64,000 nt of DNA, from the NCBI RefSeq assembly GCF_003255815.1, contig NC_037680.1:23348422-23412421 (forward strand), given 5' to 3'. Each line of letters opens with the position of its first letter. Position 1 is the stretch's first letter. This document shows, piece after piece, positions 46,356 to 58,199 of this stretch. The position numbers were made by a program, and so were the translations under genes. The notes under the pieces are model-generated. The model saw only the letters and a list, made by a program, of their open reading frames with translations, was not told where the DNA came from and ran no database searches. This DNA is from Theropithecus gelada (taxonomy: Eukaryota > Chordata > Mammalia > Primates > Cercopithecidae).

Positions 46356-47389
46356 TTTCAATTCTCATCATCCTAAAACTTATCGAACTTTGTCCACCAA
46401 GTTCGGCCACCAAAAAGTAACTCATGACAATTAGGAAGATGGTATTCACCTCCTCCTTGGTATACACCATGGCTTTGTAATGGAGATATAAGCAAGTCTG
46501 AAAACAGCCAAAATGTTCCCAGAGCAGGGGCTAGGGAGTATACATAATCTACATCCAAATAATCAATGGGCCCTCAATGAGTCAAGCAGACATTTATAAC
46601 TATCAGTGACACAATTATATGCATTTGTTAGAAGTTGTGGCAAGGGAGCAGGGCTGGGGGAAGGTAATAAAATTTGAAAAAATGTACTAAGTGTATGTGG
46701 GAACTCAGCACAAAGAGAAAATGTTGCCCTAGACTGGTACAAAACCTTACTTTTTGGTAATAAATGGCCCAATTCTTTAGTAAAATAACAATAGCATATA
46801 TTTCCCAAATAAACACTACTACTATTAGCAGCATAAAAAGTATTCAGTGTATTTCTAGATGATGATACTGAGCTACAAAAGGCCAAGAAAACCCAAGACA
46901 GCACATACCCAAAGATGGAGTCACTGTTCTTTTTTATTTACTAACAGACAATGAAACTTACTTATTTAAATATCATTATGACAAACTCACCCATATACAG
47001 AAATAGAAGCTTGTGCTGTTAAACAACTCAAAATATGGTTCCAAACCACATGTGCTGGGTTACAGAAAAAGTCGTCTCCTAAAGCCAAAACATCATCATT
47101 TAAAATTACACACTAGCAAAATCAACAGCATAGAGGCAGCCTTCCATTAAACAAAAGGCAGTACATGATTTTGTTTTTGTTTGTTGTAATTTGATTGACA
47201 TCAGGGCACTTGAAGTCCACACCAAGATACCGTATCAAAAATAAAAACAGGAAAAGAACCATAAAGAAAAAGAAACTGATAAATTTGCCATTAAAATTCA
47301 GAACTTCTACAGAAAAGAAGACCTCATAAACAAAGCGAATAACTCTACAAACTGGAAAAATGTATTTCTCCCACACATAACCAATAATG
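46356..47389. other. Unannotated sequence
   Basis: No repeat is recognised with confidence. Minus-strand ORFs of 113 and 102 codons are A/T-driven and show no domain. Confidence 0.35.
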
Positions 47390-47960
47390 GTGTAAATGCA
47401 GATGCTAAGGAGAAAAAGTCTACAAATCAATAAGAAAAGGACAAATGACCCAAAAGAAACAGTTAAAAAAACATGAACATGTAATCCACAGAGAAAGAAA
47501 ATCTTAAATGATCAATAAACACATAAAAAGATGCTCAGTTAAACAATGAGCAGAAAAATGCATATTAAAACAACCCTATGAAATTCATACCTACCAGAAT
47601 ATTTTTTTTAAAAGTCTAACAATATCAGTGTTGCCTGGGAGATAGTGAAACAAGAATTCTCTTACACTTTCAGAGAACGGAAGAATTCTCTTTACTTCCA
47701 AATTGCTGAGCAACTTGGCAATATCAGCTAAAGCTCAGAGATTCTACTTGCTACAATCTAATAATTCTATCCCATTATATATCATCAGAACTAGAGAAAT
47801 TCACAAGATACACAAAATATTTATACAAGACTCTCCACAGCAGCATTGTTACAGCAGAAGAAAATGGAAAATAACCTAAATGTCCAGCAATTACACAAAA
47901 GATACACTATAATCATACAACTGAATATAATAAAGCCCTAAACATTCACTGAACTATAGT
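47390..47960 (+). mobile_element. Old L1M-type fragment (ORF2 3' region)
   Basis: Degraded L1 phrases occur in order: 'agaaaaggacaaatgaccca', 'cataaaaagatgctcagtta', 'gagcaacttggcaatatcag', and a 'cagcagcattgttacagcag' block. The frame is broken. Confidence 0.55.
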
Positions 47961-47965
47961 AGTGA

Positions 47966-48422
47966 TATTATGGGCTGAACTGTGTCCCTCCAGAATTCAT
48001 ATGTTGAAGCCCTAACATCTAATACCTCAGAATAACTGTATTTGGAGGCGGGGTCGTTAAAGAGGTGATTAAGTCAAAATGAGGATATTGGAGTGGGTGA
48101 GTCCTAATCTAATTTGACTAGTGTCCTTATAAGAGGAAATGTCCTTATAAGAGGAACCTGGGATGCTTGTATATCGATCAGAGAGGACCATATAAGCAAG
48201 GTGAACAACTGCATAGCCAGGAAAGAGACCTTAGAAGAAAGCAAACCTGCCAACACATTGATCTTAGAATTTCAGCCTCCAGAACTCAGAAAATAATTTT
48301 TTTTCTTTTTTTTCTTAACTTTTATTTTAGGTTCAGGAGAACATCTGCAGGTTTGTAATTTCTGTTCTTTACACCACTTCATCTGTGGTATTTTGTTATG
48401 GCAGCGTAGAAAACTAACACAA
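47966..48422 (+). mobile_element. MLT1-type LTR
   Basis: It starts 'tattatgggctgaactgtgt' and ends near 'gcgtagaaaactaacacaac'. A 19-bp tandem duplication (TGTCCTTATAAGAGGAAA) lies at about 48121-48158. A short antisense L1 fragment is inserted at 48297-48356. Confidence 0.88.
48297..48356 (-). mobile_element. Very short L1 3' end insertion
   Basis: A T-rich stretch is followed by 'cttttattttaggttcagga', the reverse complement of the L1 3' terminus. It interrupts the MLT1 LTR and is one of the shortest recognisable L1 insertions here. Confidence 0.75.
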
Positions 48423-48760
48423 CTTAAACATTCAAAAGAATCACCTGGAAGGCTTGTTAAAACACAGATTGCTGGTCCTTACTCTGAGTTTCCATTCACT
48501 AGGTCAGGAGTGAGGCCTAGACAGGGCTAGCTTCACAGCTACCAAGCACGGAAGGACCCTGCGCCTGGTTTAATGCTCTGCTGTCACCATCTTGACATTA
48601 TTAATAGTTTCTAAACATGGGGCCCAGCATTCTCATTTTGTACTAGATGGCACAATTTATTTTTTCAGTCCTGGCCTGAGAAGCTGTATTTTTAATAAGT
48701 TCCCAAGTGATGCTGAGATTGCTGGTCAGGGACCACATTCTGAAAACCACTAAACTAGAG
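48423..48760 (+). mobile_element. MER5A split by another element
   Basis: The 5' part ('aagaatcacctggaaggctt') runs to about 48519 and the 3' part ('cccaagtgatgctgagattg') resumes at about 48674. About 150 bp between them, containing 'tttaatgctctgctgtcacc', is a different old repeat that I cannot name. Confidence 0.75.
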
Positions 48761-48764
48761 CAAT

Positions 48765-49030
48765 ATTTATTTTAACCTAAATAAGTCAAAAAATATAATA
48801 TTGGTGAAAAAAGAATAAGTTTCAGAGGGATAGGTACAGATATCATTTGTATGGGGTTTTTACTATTGATACATGCATATTAAATAAATGTATAAAAACA
48901 ACCACAGGCAATGCAAACACCTATTTGCTGCCTCTGAGGCTGGGGAAAGGAGAATGGAATTAGGCATCAGCATCACAGAGATCCTCCCTTCCATCTATAA
49001 AGCTCTATTTAAGAGATTAAAAAGGTAAAA
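48765..49030 (+). mobile_element. Old L1M 3' region fragment
   Basis: 'gataggtacagatatcattt' and 'gcctctgaggctggggaaag' resemble the 3' region of an L1M element. It may continue the L1 at 47390-47960, split by the MLT1 and MER5A insertions. Confidence 0.4.
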
Positions 49031-49068
49031 ACTGAACTAAACATGGTGTGAATTAATAGGAGATACGT

Positions 49069-49850
49069 GTATTGGCTTCTGTCCCTGGTTCCTCACAGAG
49101 AACTCCTAAATCCCTTGGAATTTCCAGGGCGATAGGAGCATCTTTTTTTCTAATGAGGCAACTCTTGGTGGGCTCCTGGATGATCAACAGAAAGACCAAG
49201 CCATGATTAGAAGCTTGGAACCTTCAGTTCCACCCCAATCCCATCCTATGCAGAGGGGAAAGGGAATAGATAATGAGTTAATCAGTCATGCCTACCTGAT
49301 GAAGCCTCGAGAAAGATCCCTGAACTAAGGGGTTTGGAGAGCTTCTGAGTTGGTGAATACATCTATGTGCTTAGAGTGGCACACCCCAACTCCATAGGGA
49401 AAGAAGCTCCTGCGCTCAGGACCCTTCCAGACCTCATCCTACATATCTCTTCATCTGGCTGATGTGGCTGTTCATTTGTATCCTTTATCATATCCTTTCT
49501 GAATAAACTGGTAAAAGTATTTCGCTGAGTTCTGTGAGCTGCTCCCAAGAAGGTGCTGGTGGGCACCTCCAATTTGTAGCTAAGTTGGACAGAAGTTGAG
49601 GATAGCCTACTACTTGCGATTGGTGTCTGAAGTGGGGGATAATCTTGTGGGATCAAGCCCTTAACCTGCAGGATCTGTCACCATCTCCAGGCAGATAATG
49701 TCAGAGCTAAGTTAAATTGTAGGATAACCAGTTGGTGTCAGACAACCAGTCAGAGAGGGAAAAGCCCCATACACATTTTGATGACCAGAGGTGAAGTATT
49801 CTGTGCTGAGTTTGAACACAGAAGAAAACAGTTGTTTTTTCCTATTATAC
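49069..49850 (+). mobile_element. ERV LTR, MER21-like (ERVL), solo
   Basis: It is the same family as 40802-41738, with shared blocks 'ggaatttccagggcgatagg', 'atttgtatcctttatcatat' and a late 'ccatctccaggcagataatg'. Same orientation, clearly diverged, and no internal ERV sequence between the two. Confidence 0.6.
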
Positions 49851-50545
49851 ACATGGCAAAAAAGGTTCAGATCTGACAGACCTAGGAAAGAGTTACATTG
49901 TATTGTACTTGTCTGTGAATTTAAAACACTTGAAAAAAATTGTAAAGGGAAATAAATAAACCTTAATTTTTATATAACCTGAATAAGGCCTAGTAAAATA
50001 CTCCATTTGAAATTAAAATTTTGCCACTGAGAAGAATTTCTTAAATTCTATTTATGAAACAGCCCCTTCAGAATAACCAAAATATGGTTACTTGAAGTTT
50101 GACAATCATAATATTAAAAACTAAATGGATATATATCTACTTTAAATGCACAACACACTCTAAAAATAACTAAAAGATGATGAAAATTAAGTTACCAAAA
50201 ATGAGAACTACCATCCATTGAAAAGAATAACTGTACTGTGCAGGTTAGTGTGACTCTAGTATGTCTTTCATACAAAATGAAAAAAATAAATTTTAAACTG
50301 TTTATAAAGGGATAAAATATACTGGGTGATGAAATTTCTCCAAACCTAAAGAAAATATATTGAAAAAATTATATCCCTAACATAGAGAAAATCTATTTGA
50401 ATTAAAATGAAAGAAATGAATACCAAATATTAGAAAGAAAATTTTAATCTAAGATAGCATAAATGCAAATTTTATAAAGGATACTTTTAACTGTCAAATT
50501 AGACAACTTTGTTTACAAAAACAAATAATCATACTGCTATTCTCA
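49851..50545. other. Unannotated A/T-rich sequence
   Basis: Nothing is recognised with confidence. It is possibly part of the old LINE that follows. Confidence 0.35.
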
Positions 50546-51010
50546 TTTTAGTAGAGATATAAAATGGTAATACTTTGTGGAAAGAAATATAACACATTAA
50601 TCAAAGACCTTAAAATATTCACATACTTTTATTTAGTAATGATCGTTCTAGAAATACCTCCTACGGAAAAAAATCAAAATAAAGACAAAAAATATTCATG
50701 TACAAACATATTCATCACAACATTATGTCTAGCAGAAAAAAACATGAAAATCTTAAAATGGTATGATACATCTACTTCATAAATAAAATTTAAAGACGTG
50801 AGAAATTACTATAATTAAGTAAAAAAGGAAAGTTATTAAGTTATACATTATGATATTGACAATGGATAGCTGTAATATTTTAAAAAACTGAAAGGAAATA
50901 TGACAAAACATGAACAGTCTGCCTGAGTAATGGAATCATAGTGATTTGTTTCCTCAATTTATTTTCTATAACATGTATGTCACTTCTACAATTATTATAG
51001 AAAAATAAAA
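50546..51010 (+). mobile_element. Old L1M/HAL1-type 3' region
   Basis: 'tcaaagaccttaaaatattc', 'catattcatcacaacattat' and 'acaatggatagctgtaatat' follow the order of old L1 3' regions. No coding frame is retained. Confidence 0.5.
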
Positions 51011-51147
51011 ATAGAAGAAAATTAGCATTTTTCACTAAATATAAAACATGTAAAACTAAGGTATTAAGGCATTTATTAAAGTACCTTAACTAACTGTTCA
51101 TTATTTTAATAAATCTTTGAAACATTCATTTCCATAAAAAGGTGTTA

Positions 51148-51500
51148 GGCGCCAGACACAGTGGTTCATGGCTGTAATCCCAACACTTTAGTCGGCCATG
51201 GAGTGAGGACTGCTTGAGTCCAATAGTTCAAGACTAGCCTGGGCAACATGGCAAGACCTCATCTCTATAAAAAAATTTTTAGGCCAAGCACAGAGGCTCA
51301 CGCCTATAATACCAGCACTTTGGGAGGCCAACCTTTTTTTTTTTTTTAATTAGCTGGATGTAGTGGAGCACTCCCATAGTCCCTGATACTCAGGAGGCTG
51401 AGGTGGGAGGATCACTTGAGCCCAAGAGGTCGAGGCTGTAGTACACCATGATCATGCCACTGCACTCCAACCTAGGCAAGACCCTGTCTCAAAAAAATAA
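51148..51500 (+). mobile_element. AluJ-type split by a partial Alu
   Basis: The left monomer runs 51148-51280 and the right monomer 51336-51500. Between them lies a second Alu start ('ggccaagcacagaggctcac') that stops after about 45 bases and runs into a T-run. Host and insert are both diverged. Confidence 0.85.
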
Positions 51501-51824
51501 AGAAAACAAAGGAAAAAAAGTTGATTGGTAGCTGGTAAGATATAATGTACCTTTCAAAATGGAAACATATTCTTCCAGAATTCCTTCTTAGGTTTTTCTC
51601 TACTCTAAATCCTTCCAGTCACATGCACCTATATTTGGTCTAACTTCTAAGTATCTAAATATCCTAAATAAGTTTCTTAACTTTATCATTCTGGATCATT
51701 ATAAATTTAACATTTAACTCATGTGCTTTCATCAACCTGCCTAATGACAATATCTGAGACCCCCGGACCTCCCATTCACCGAAAGGTTCCCTTTAAACGT
51801 ATCTCTGTTTTACAAAGCAGATCT

Positions 51825-51970
51825 ATAAGGAAGGGATCATCACCTTGACTTTGTAGATGAGTAAATTCAGAGAGGTTAAGTAACTGTCCCTATGTCACAC
51901 AGCTAGAAAGTAGCAGAACTATGACTTGAACTCTGATGATTGAACTGCAATACATCACACCATTTTTCAG
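51825..51970 (+). mobile_element. MIR SINE fragment
   Basis: 'tgagtaaattcagagaggtt' followed by 'tcacacagctagaaagtagc' is the MIR 3' half. Confidence 0.65.
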
Positions 51971-52239
51971 TACAGCTAATATAACATAAAATGCTGGGTT
52001 TTGCCTTTTTAACCCTGCCCCCTAAGGGTTCTAGAGTTCCAGAAAAAGATACAATTACAAAGAAAATGTAATTGAAGGAGCTTTCCATTAATCATAGGAA
52101 AGTATTTTAATCTGTCTCCTATTTTCTACATTTAACTATTGAGCATTTTGGCCCCACAAAACTGAATCAATCTGAGGCCAGAAATAAGAGAATATAGATC
52201 ATCAGGTAAAATGATGTAGCCAACTATTTTCCAAGAACA

Positions 52240-52705
52240 ACCATAGCAATATTTCCAGTCCCTCACACCCTTCTAGTAGCTTGTTACTCTCTCATCCAGA
52301 GGTGGAGACAATTTTCCCTCCAGCATGAATTTAGCAGGCCTTTCTATCAAGCAATAAAGTATCTTGGAAGTAGTACCGTGTAACTTCCAAAAGTAAACTA
52401 TAAATAGACAATATAGGTCTCCGCAGCTGCTTCCTCTCCTTCCTCTCCCCCTTAGAAGCTAGCCAACACACTAAGAAGATGCTCAGGCCACATGTAAATG
52501 TTCTAGCCAGTATCCAACCACTGTAGGTGTGCATGAGTAAGCCCTCAAATGATTCTGGCCCTCACCTTTGAGCCACATCATCTAATTATGCCAAATGAAC
52601 CCTTCCAAATTAGAGACTCATGAGCAAAATACATGTTGTCCTAGTTTTAAGCCATTAAGTTTTGCAGCAGTTTGTCAATAGCAATAAATAACTAAAGCAG
52701 GTATC
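52240..52705 (+). mobile_element. Old MLT1-type LTR
   Basis: The 3' part ('tagagactcatgagcaaaat', then 'ttaagccattaagttttgca', ending 'caataaataactaaagcag') matches an old MLT1 LTR. The 5' boundary is uncertain. Confidence 0.55.
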
Positions 52706-53892
52706 TTAGGCTATACTCACAGCAAGTTAAAGAATTTAGTGGTTATTTCCAGTAAATTTATATGATAATTTTTCTGCAATTATCCTCCTTGTAAATTAGC
52801 TGAACCACAGCTTATAACGCCTTTGACTTTGGGTTGGTCTCTGCAGATTTAAGCATTCTGAGCTGCTTGATTCCCCTTTTAGAGTCAAACTACATACCTT
52901 GTTGAAATTAAGTATCCCCTTAAAGATGAGTGTTAACAACTTTTCAGGGGTGAGTTCTAAGCAAGGATGTCAAGAAACTCCCTTCTAAAAGACAAAATCA
53001 TGGTATCTATGTTTTGGTTTACATCATAAAAGACACTTGTAGAAAGACGTGCAGTTACCAATGCTCTCCCAGAGTATAATATTTCCAAAAAATATTTTAA
53101 CAGAGAATGCAGAGTAAATCTGGAGGACAACTCCACAGATTTGAGTGAAGAAAGGAAAAAATGGTATCACGCTGCACTCCTAATGCAGACATCTGTACTC
53201 TGCAGATTTGTCCACTGGTTTAGGCCAGTGTACTGTTTACTGATTGCTTTGACTTTCATTAATTTTTTATACTTCACATGTAATTTCTAATCAACTTAGC
53301 TGAAAGAAGTGACAAATTCTTTTTCATACAAATGTAACAATTTTCCCCTCTAGAAAACATTTCAATGATGAGGTTTGCATGAAGCCAACTTAAAAGCAAA
53401 TAGAACAGAAAAACTGAAAACAGTTCACTTTACAGCTTTCAGGAAGAAGTTTTAGGGTGGTAGTGGCCAATGTCATATTAAAAGTTAGCCAAGGTTGGTT
53501 GCAGAGATTATTGATAAAATGGTATTATATGAACATAATATGTAAGTTTTTGATAGTAAAATACCTCAGGCTGGTAATCAAACACAAATTCTATAAAGAT
53601 TAGAGAAAAAAAAAGAAAAACACTTTGTTTCTTAGGCATAGTTTGCATTAGTATGAGACCTTTTTGACAGCATAATGAAGACCACTCTGTTCCTTCCTCC
53701 TAAACCTAGATCTATCTCAGCTTTAACCTCCCAATAAAGCCTTATTCAGGGTCACACAGGATAGAAGAGACTAGCATCCTCACCACTGGCAAAGTAAAAT
53801 TCCTATATTCTCCTTGATTAACTTTTTGAACATACAGTATATGTACACCAGGTTATTTGCTAAAATTGATGTCATTTATTATAGAGTTCACT
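52706..53892. other. Unannotated sequence
   Basis: No repeat family or exon is recognised over 1.2 kb. Confidence 0.4.
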
Positions 53893-53906
53893 GCCAACAT
53901 AATTTA

Positions 53907-54240
53907 TTTATTTATTTTTCATTTATTTATTTATTTATTTATTTTGAGATGGAGTCTCGCTCTGTCGTCAGGCTGGAGTGCAGTGGTGCGAACTCGGCTC
54001 ACTGTAACCTCCACTTCCCAGGTTCAAGAGATTCTCCTGCCTCAGCCTCCCAAGTAGCTGGGATTACAGGCACACACCACCACGCCCAGCTAATTTTTGT
54101 ATTTTTAGTAGAGATGAGGTTTCACCATGTTGGGGTTTCACCATGTTGGCCAGGATGGTCTCAATCTCTTGACCTCATGATCCGTCCGCCTGGACCTCCC
54201 AAAGTGCTGGGATTACAAGCGTGAGCCACCGAGTCCGGCA
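53907..54240 (-). mobile_element. AluS-type, antisense, with 16-bp duplication
   Basis: An ATTT-rich head is followed by antisense Alu. The target-site duplication GCCAACATAATTTA / GCCAACACAATTTA lies at 53893-53906 and 54241-54254. 'GGTTTCACCATGTTGG' occurs twice in tandem near 54119-54150. Confidence 0.95.
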
Positions 54241-54336
54241 GCCAACACAATTTATATCCAATCCTTTGATGAAAATAGTATTCTTGAAATACATCAACTT
54301 CAGACTAAAAAATGGAAAATGAATCCAAAAGTTTAC

Positions 54337-54396
54337 CTGTTATCCCCCCCTTCTTTGAAAGGGAACAAAAAAACTATCACAAAAATGACAATCTTT
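54337..54396 (-). CDS. Candidate internal exon, unknown gene
   Basis: A 60-bp minus-strand block follows an acceptor with a T-rich tract (TTTAAATTTTTATAG) and ends at donor CAG then GTAAACTT. One frame is open: after one base it reads KIVIFVIVFLFPFKEGGDN, and the last two bases join the first base of the exon at 44406-44461 to make an arginine codon. The hydrophobic run could be a membrane segment. It also comes from a T-rich stretch, so chance is a serious alternative. Confidence 0.3.
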
Positions 54397-54879
54397 CTAT
54401 AAAAATTTAAAGAATAATAGAAACCAAAGGCTTAAAAATATACTTTTTACAATTAAATGTCAGGGTGATTCTGTCCTTTACAATTCATATCTGTTGTATA
54501 AACACTATGGAATCTAATAAGTTTTAAGGGCTCATTTGAATTAATATGAAATAAACAGTTGAAAACACTAAAAACATTAAAGCACACTGGTTACAGGAGC
54601 ATGTTTTCAAGACAGGAAAAACTACACTACTCAACAAGGGAGTGGCAAGTGAGAGTGGTTAAAGAAATTCCAACAATTCTTACTACAGAGAAATGTTTAC
54701 ATTAAAACAGAGGTCATCCAAAGCCTGCAAACTTCTTTTTTGTTGTTATTGTTAATCTGAATGAGAATATCCCTGGAATTGGCAACAGATCCCACCACAC
54801 CCTACTGTATACTACTTGGATATTTCAATGTTCCATGAAGAATCTGAGTTAGTGAAATCTACTGTAGACCCAAAGACTG
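54397..54879. other. Unannotated sequence
   Basis: No repeat or RNA gene is recognised. Confidence 0.35.
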
Positions 54880-54985
54880 AGGAAGAGACCATCTGTTTTA
54901 TACATTACTATACCCCAAGCCCCTGGTGCAACTACATACATACAAAATATGTTTGTTGAATGAATTAGAGGGAGGGATATAGATA
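54880..54985 (+). mobile_element. L2 LINE 3' end
   Basis: 'ctataccccaagcccctggt' followed by 'atatgtttgttgaatgaatt' is the L2 3' terminus. Confidence 0.6.
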
Positions 54986-55092
54986 GGGGGAAACAAAAAG
55001 GAAGGAAGAAAGAGAACAGATGCCCTGCTGTAAACGTAAGTAAACAGAAGATTCAAACTATATTAAGAAAATAGAATTGTTGGCCAAGAAAA

Positions 55093-55380
55093 CTTTTTTT
55101 TTTTTTTGAGATAGAGTCTCGCTCTGTTGCCTAGGCTGGAGTGTAATGGTGCAGATCTCAGTTCACTGCAAGCTCCACTTCCCGGGTTCACGCCATTTTC
55201 CTGCCTCAGCCTCCCGAGCAGCTGGGACTACAGGCACCCACCACCACATCCAGCTAATTTTTTAGTAGAGACAGGGTTTCACTGTGTTAGCCAGGATGGT
55301 CTCGATCTCCTGACCTTGTGATCCGCCCACCTCAGCCTCATAAACTGCTGGGATTACAGATGTGAACCACCGCGCCCAGC
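55093..55380 (-). mobile_element. AluY/S-type, antisense
   Basis: A T head is followed by antisense Alu to 'ccaccgcgcccagc'. The flanking CAAGAAAA at 55085-55092 and 55381-55388 is the target-site duplication. A small deletion removes part of the 'tttttgtatttttagtagag' linker. Confidence 0.95.
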
Positions 55381-55689
55381 CAAGAAAATTATTTTCCTAA
55401 CCCTTAGTAAGTCAGAACCTTGGCATTTATTTCCCTCTGAAAATCATCTAGAAAACACTGAGCAGAGGCTCAAAATGCTGCTAAAGCTCAAACGTGTAGA
55501 ACGTGAGAACATGTGCATAAAACAACTAAGAACAAAAAATATAGTAAATGAAACAAGAAAATTAAAATGCTACACTAGAAAATAGCTATTTACTGGTGTA
55601 AGAAGCATCCAGTGGGGATGGTGAGGGCCGGGGGAGAAAACAGCTGCTTAACCCAAAAGACAGCAGTGATGGAGGAATAAAGAAAGACA

Positions 55690-55905
55690 AAAAGAAATAA
55701 GACACACAGATTATAAGTAGTAAAATGGCAATTGTAAATCTTGCCTTATCAGTAATTACATTAAAGGCTAATGGATTAAACACTAACCAAAAGGCACACA
55801 CTGGCAGAATGAGTAAGAAAACACAATCCTACTATGGCTATCTACAAGAGACATACTTTATTTTCAAAGACACAATAAGCTGAAAGTAAAAGAATGGAAA
55901 AAAAT
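55690..55905 (+). mobile_element. L1 ORF2 fragment (endonuclease to RT region)
   Basis: 'gcacacactggcagaatgag' and 'tatctacaagagacatactt' come from the upstream half of L1 ORF2. Only about 200 bp remain and the frame is broken. Confidence 0.65.
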
Positions 55906-56302
55906 ATTGTACTGTTAAAAAGTATAGTCTAAAGCCACCCCCTTACATATATTAAGTTCAGCCTAAAGGTTTCTCCGTACATAGCGAACTGTAACTCAAC
56001 TGGATGTGTGAACAGACTGTAACCTATTCTTGTATCAATCACCAAGTTTCAGCCAATCAAAGACAGCCAACTGTTGAAACTGTGTTCAAATAAGGCACAC
56101 CCAGCTGTAACCAATCCAACTGCTTCTGTACCTCACTTCCGTTTTCTATGTGTTTTTTTTTTTTTTTCTGTTCATAAATTTTCTCCAATTCAGCAGTACA
56201 AAGTCACTCTGAACCTATTCTGGCTGGGGGCAAAGGGGATGGAACAGAGGGTCCTGCTCTATTCAGGAATCGTTCTTTACTCAAACTCTGTTATATTACA
56301 GT
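55906..56302 (+). mobile_element. ERV LTR, family not resolved
   Basis: 'ttaagttcagcctaaaggtt', 'tttcagccaatcaaagacag' (a CCAAT box), 'acctcacttccgttttctat' and 'ttcaggaatcgttctttact' form an LTR order I recognise as ERV1-type but cannot name. A T-run interrupts it at about 56150. Confidence 0.5.
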
Positions 56303-56304
56303 TG

Positions 56305-56900
56305 CTTAGTCCAAACTTTCTCTCACACCCCATATTCAATCTGTCATAATACCCCAATGCTCTACTAATAACATATATATCCAATACTAGCCATTTCTTC
56401 TCACTTATACTGCCACCCTACTATCCAAACTTGCACCAGCTCTGGCTAATGCCTGGACAATTCCATCATCCTCCTTTCTGGTCTCTCTACCTTATCCCCA
56501 TTGTCTATTTTCATCCCAAAGGCTAACATCCTTTTGAAGTGTAGATAAGATCACTCTGCTTAAAATCCTCTGGCTTTCCATATCAATGCATATAAGTCAG
56601 AACCCTGTCAATGGTTTAGAAGGCCCTACCCAATCTGCCCATGCTCACTGTATGTCCTCTCAGACCTCATTTCCTAGGTCACCCCATTACAGACACACCG
56701 TCCTCTTTTTCAACCTAAATACAGCAGACGCACGTCTTTGTCAACAATGTTCTCCTAGCAGATATCCTCATGGATTATTCCCTCACCTCCTTCAATTCTC
56801 TCCTCATTTTATCAGCTTCTTATTGAAGCCTTTCCTGATCACCCTATTGAATACTGCCACCAGACCCCCATACCTCTCCCAATCCCTTATATATTGCTTT
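56305..56900 (+). mobile_element. L2 LINE
   Basis: 'cagcagatatcctcatggat' / 'ccctcacctccttcaattct' / 'gaagcctttcctgatcaccc' match the L2 ORF end and 3' UTR. It is followed directly by an MLT1 insertion. Confidence 0.7.
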
Positions 56901-56903
56901 ATT

Positions 56904-57347
56904 AACTTCCTAGGGCTGCTATAACAATGTACCACAAACTGGGTGGCTGACACAACAGAAATGTGTTATCTCATAATTCAGGAGGCTAGAAGTCAAAGAT
57001 CAAGGTGTCGGCAGGGTTGGTTCCTTAGAAGGGCTGTGAGGGAGAATCCGTTTCAAGTCTCTCTCTCAGCTTCTAGTAGCCTCAGGCAATCCTTGACTTG
57101 TAAACACTGTTCTCTAGTATCTTCACATAATCGTCCCTCTATAAATGTCTGTGTCTAAATTTCCCCTTTTTATAAGGACACCAGTCATATTAGATTAGGG
57201 CCTGCCCTAACAATCTCATGCTAACCTGATTATCTCCAAAATAAAGTCTGTGAAAATCTCATATCCAAGTAAGTTCACATTTTGGGGTACTAGGGGTTAA
57301 GACTTCCACATTTCTTTTTGAAAGGGGATACAGTTCAACCCATAACA
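56904..57347 (-). mobile_element. MLT1-type LTR, reverse
   Basis: Read on the minus strand, the element runs from 'tgttatgggttgaactgtat' to 'gttatagcagccctaggaag'. On the plus strand, 'aaggacaccagtcatattag' marks its centre. It is solitary. Confidence 0.88.
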
Positions 57348-57985
57348 GCTAGTACAACCATAGAGGAAGCTGAGAGGGAGCAAAACTTGGTACAAATGGA
57401 CAACAGTCAGCACAGGCCCAGCCCATGATAATTGTTTTGTGCCTTCACCCTTTATTCAGGTACTCCTTCCATATTAGGTTCACAGTCTACCCAAATGTTA
57501 GGCTTTGCCTCTAGTTTTCAGCTCTGTGCTCATATGTTTAACCTGAAGCTAGAATGTGACTTTGATAGCTCACCCTTTAACTCTTCACAATCAAATCACT
57601 TTACCACTATATCACTTAATTCTGGACCCCTGGCAAGCTGCAGTCTCTCTTTTAAACCAGTTGGCTCTTAGCTCAGGTAAGCCAGCACTGGGGACATCAT
57701 TTTTCTACCACATGAGTTTGAAACAATGCATTCTTATTATCCGTACTTAATGATGCAGTCTTGACAATTCTCCTACCTTAATCTCATATACACACCCTTC
57801 TTTTCACTACTATTTTTACTACCACAAATTCAAGTTCATACTACCACTTGTTTGAATCATTAAAATAGTCTCCCAGTTGGCTACCATGCCTCTACAGTAT
57901 TACTTTCTAATCCAAGAAACCAACTGGCTTTGGAGATATTCCTGAAATTCAGTCTGATTGCCTTGTTCTCCCACTTAAAAGAGAT
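57348..57985. other. Unannotated, partly L2-like
   Basis: 'ttaaaatagtctcccagttg' at about 57860 resembles L2. The rest is unrecognised. Confidence 0.3.
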
Positions 57986-57989
57986 GAAA

Positions 57990-58140
57990 CATGCAGGTTC
58001 AAATGAACATTTGGTTTGAATTCTAGCTCTGACAACTACTTGTCACAAGACCTTGGGCAAGTTATTTAGCTCCTCTGAGTGTTAGTTTTTCTCTAAAATG
58101 AATATTGTAATATCTACTACAAACAACAGGAGTAGTTATG
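57990..58140 (-). mobile_element. MIR SINE
   Basis: 'agaccttgggcaagttattt' and 'gctcctctgagtgttagttt' are the reverse MIR core. Confidence 0.7.
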
Positions 58141-58199
58141 AATATATCAGAGAACACATTAAAGATGGTCTGTTACCTTCTAAGGCTGTCCACTGCTTA

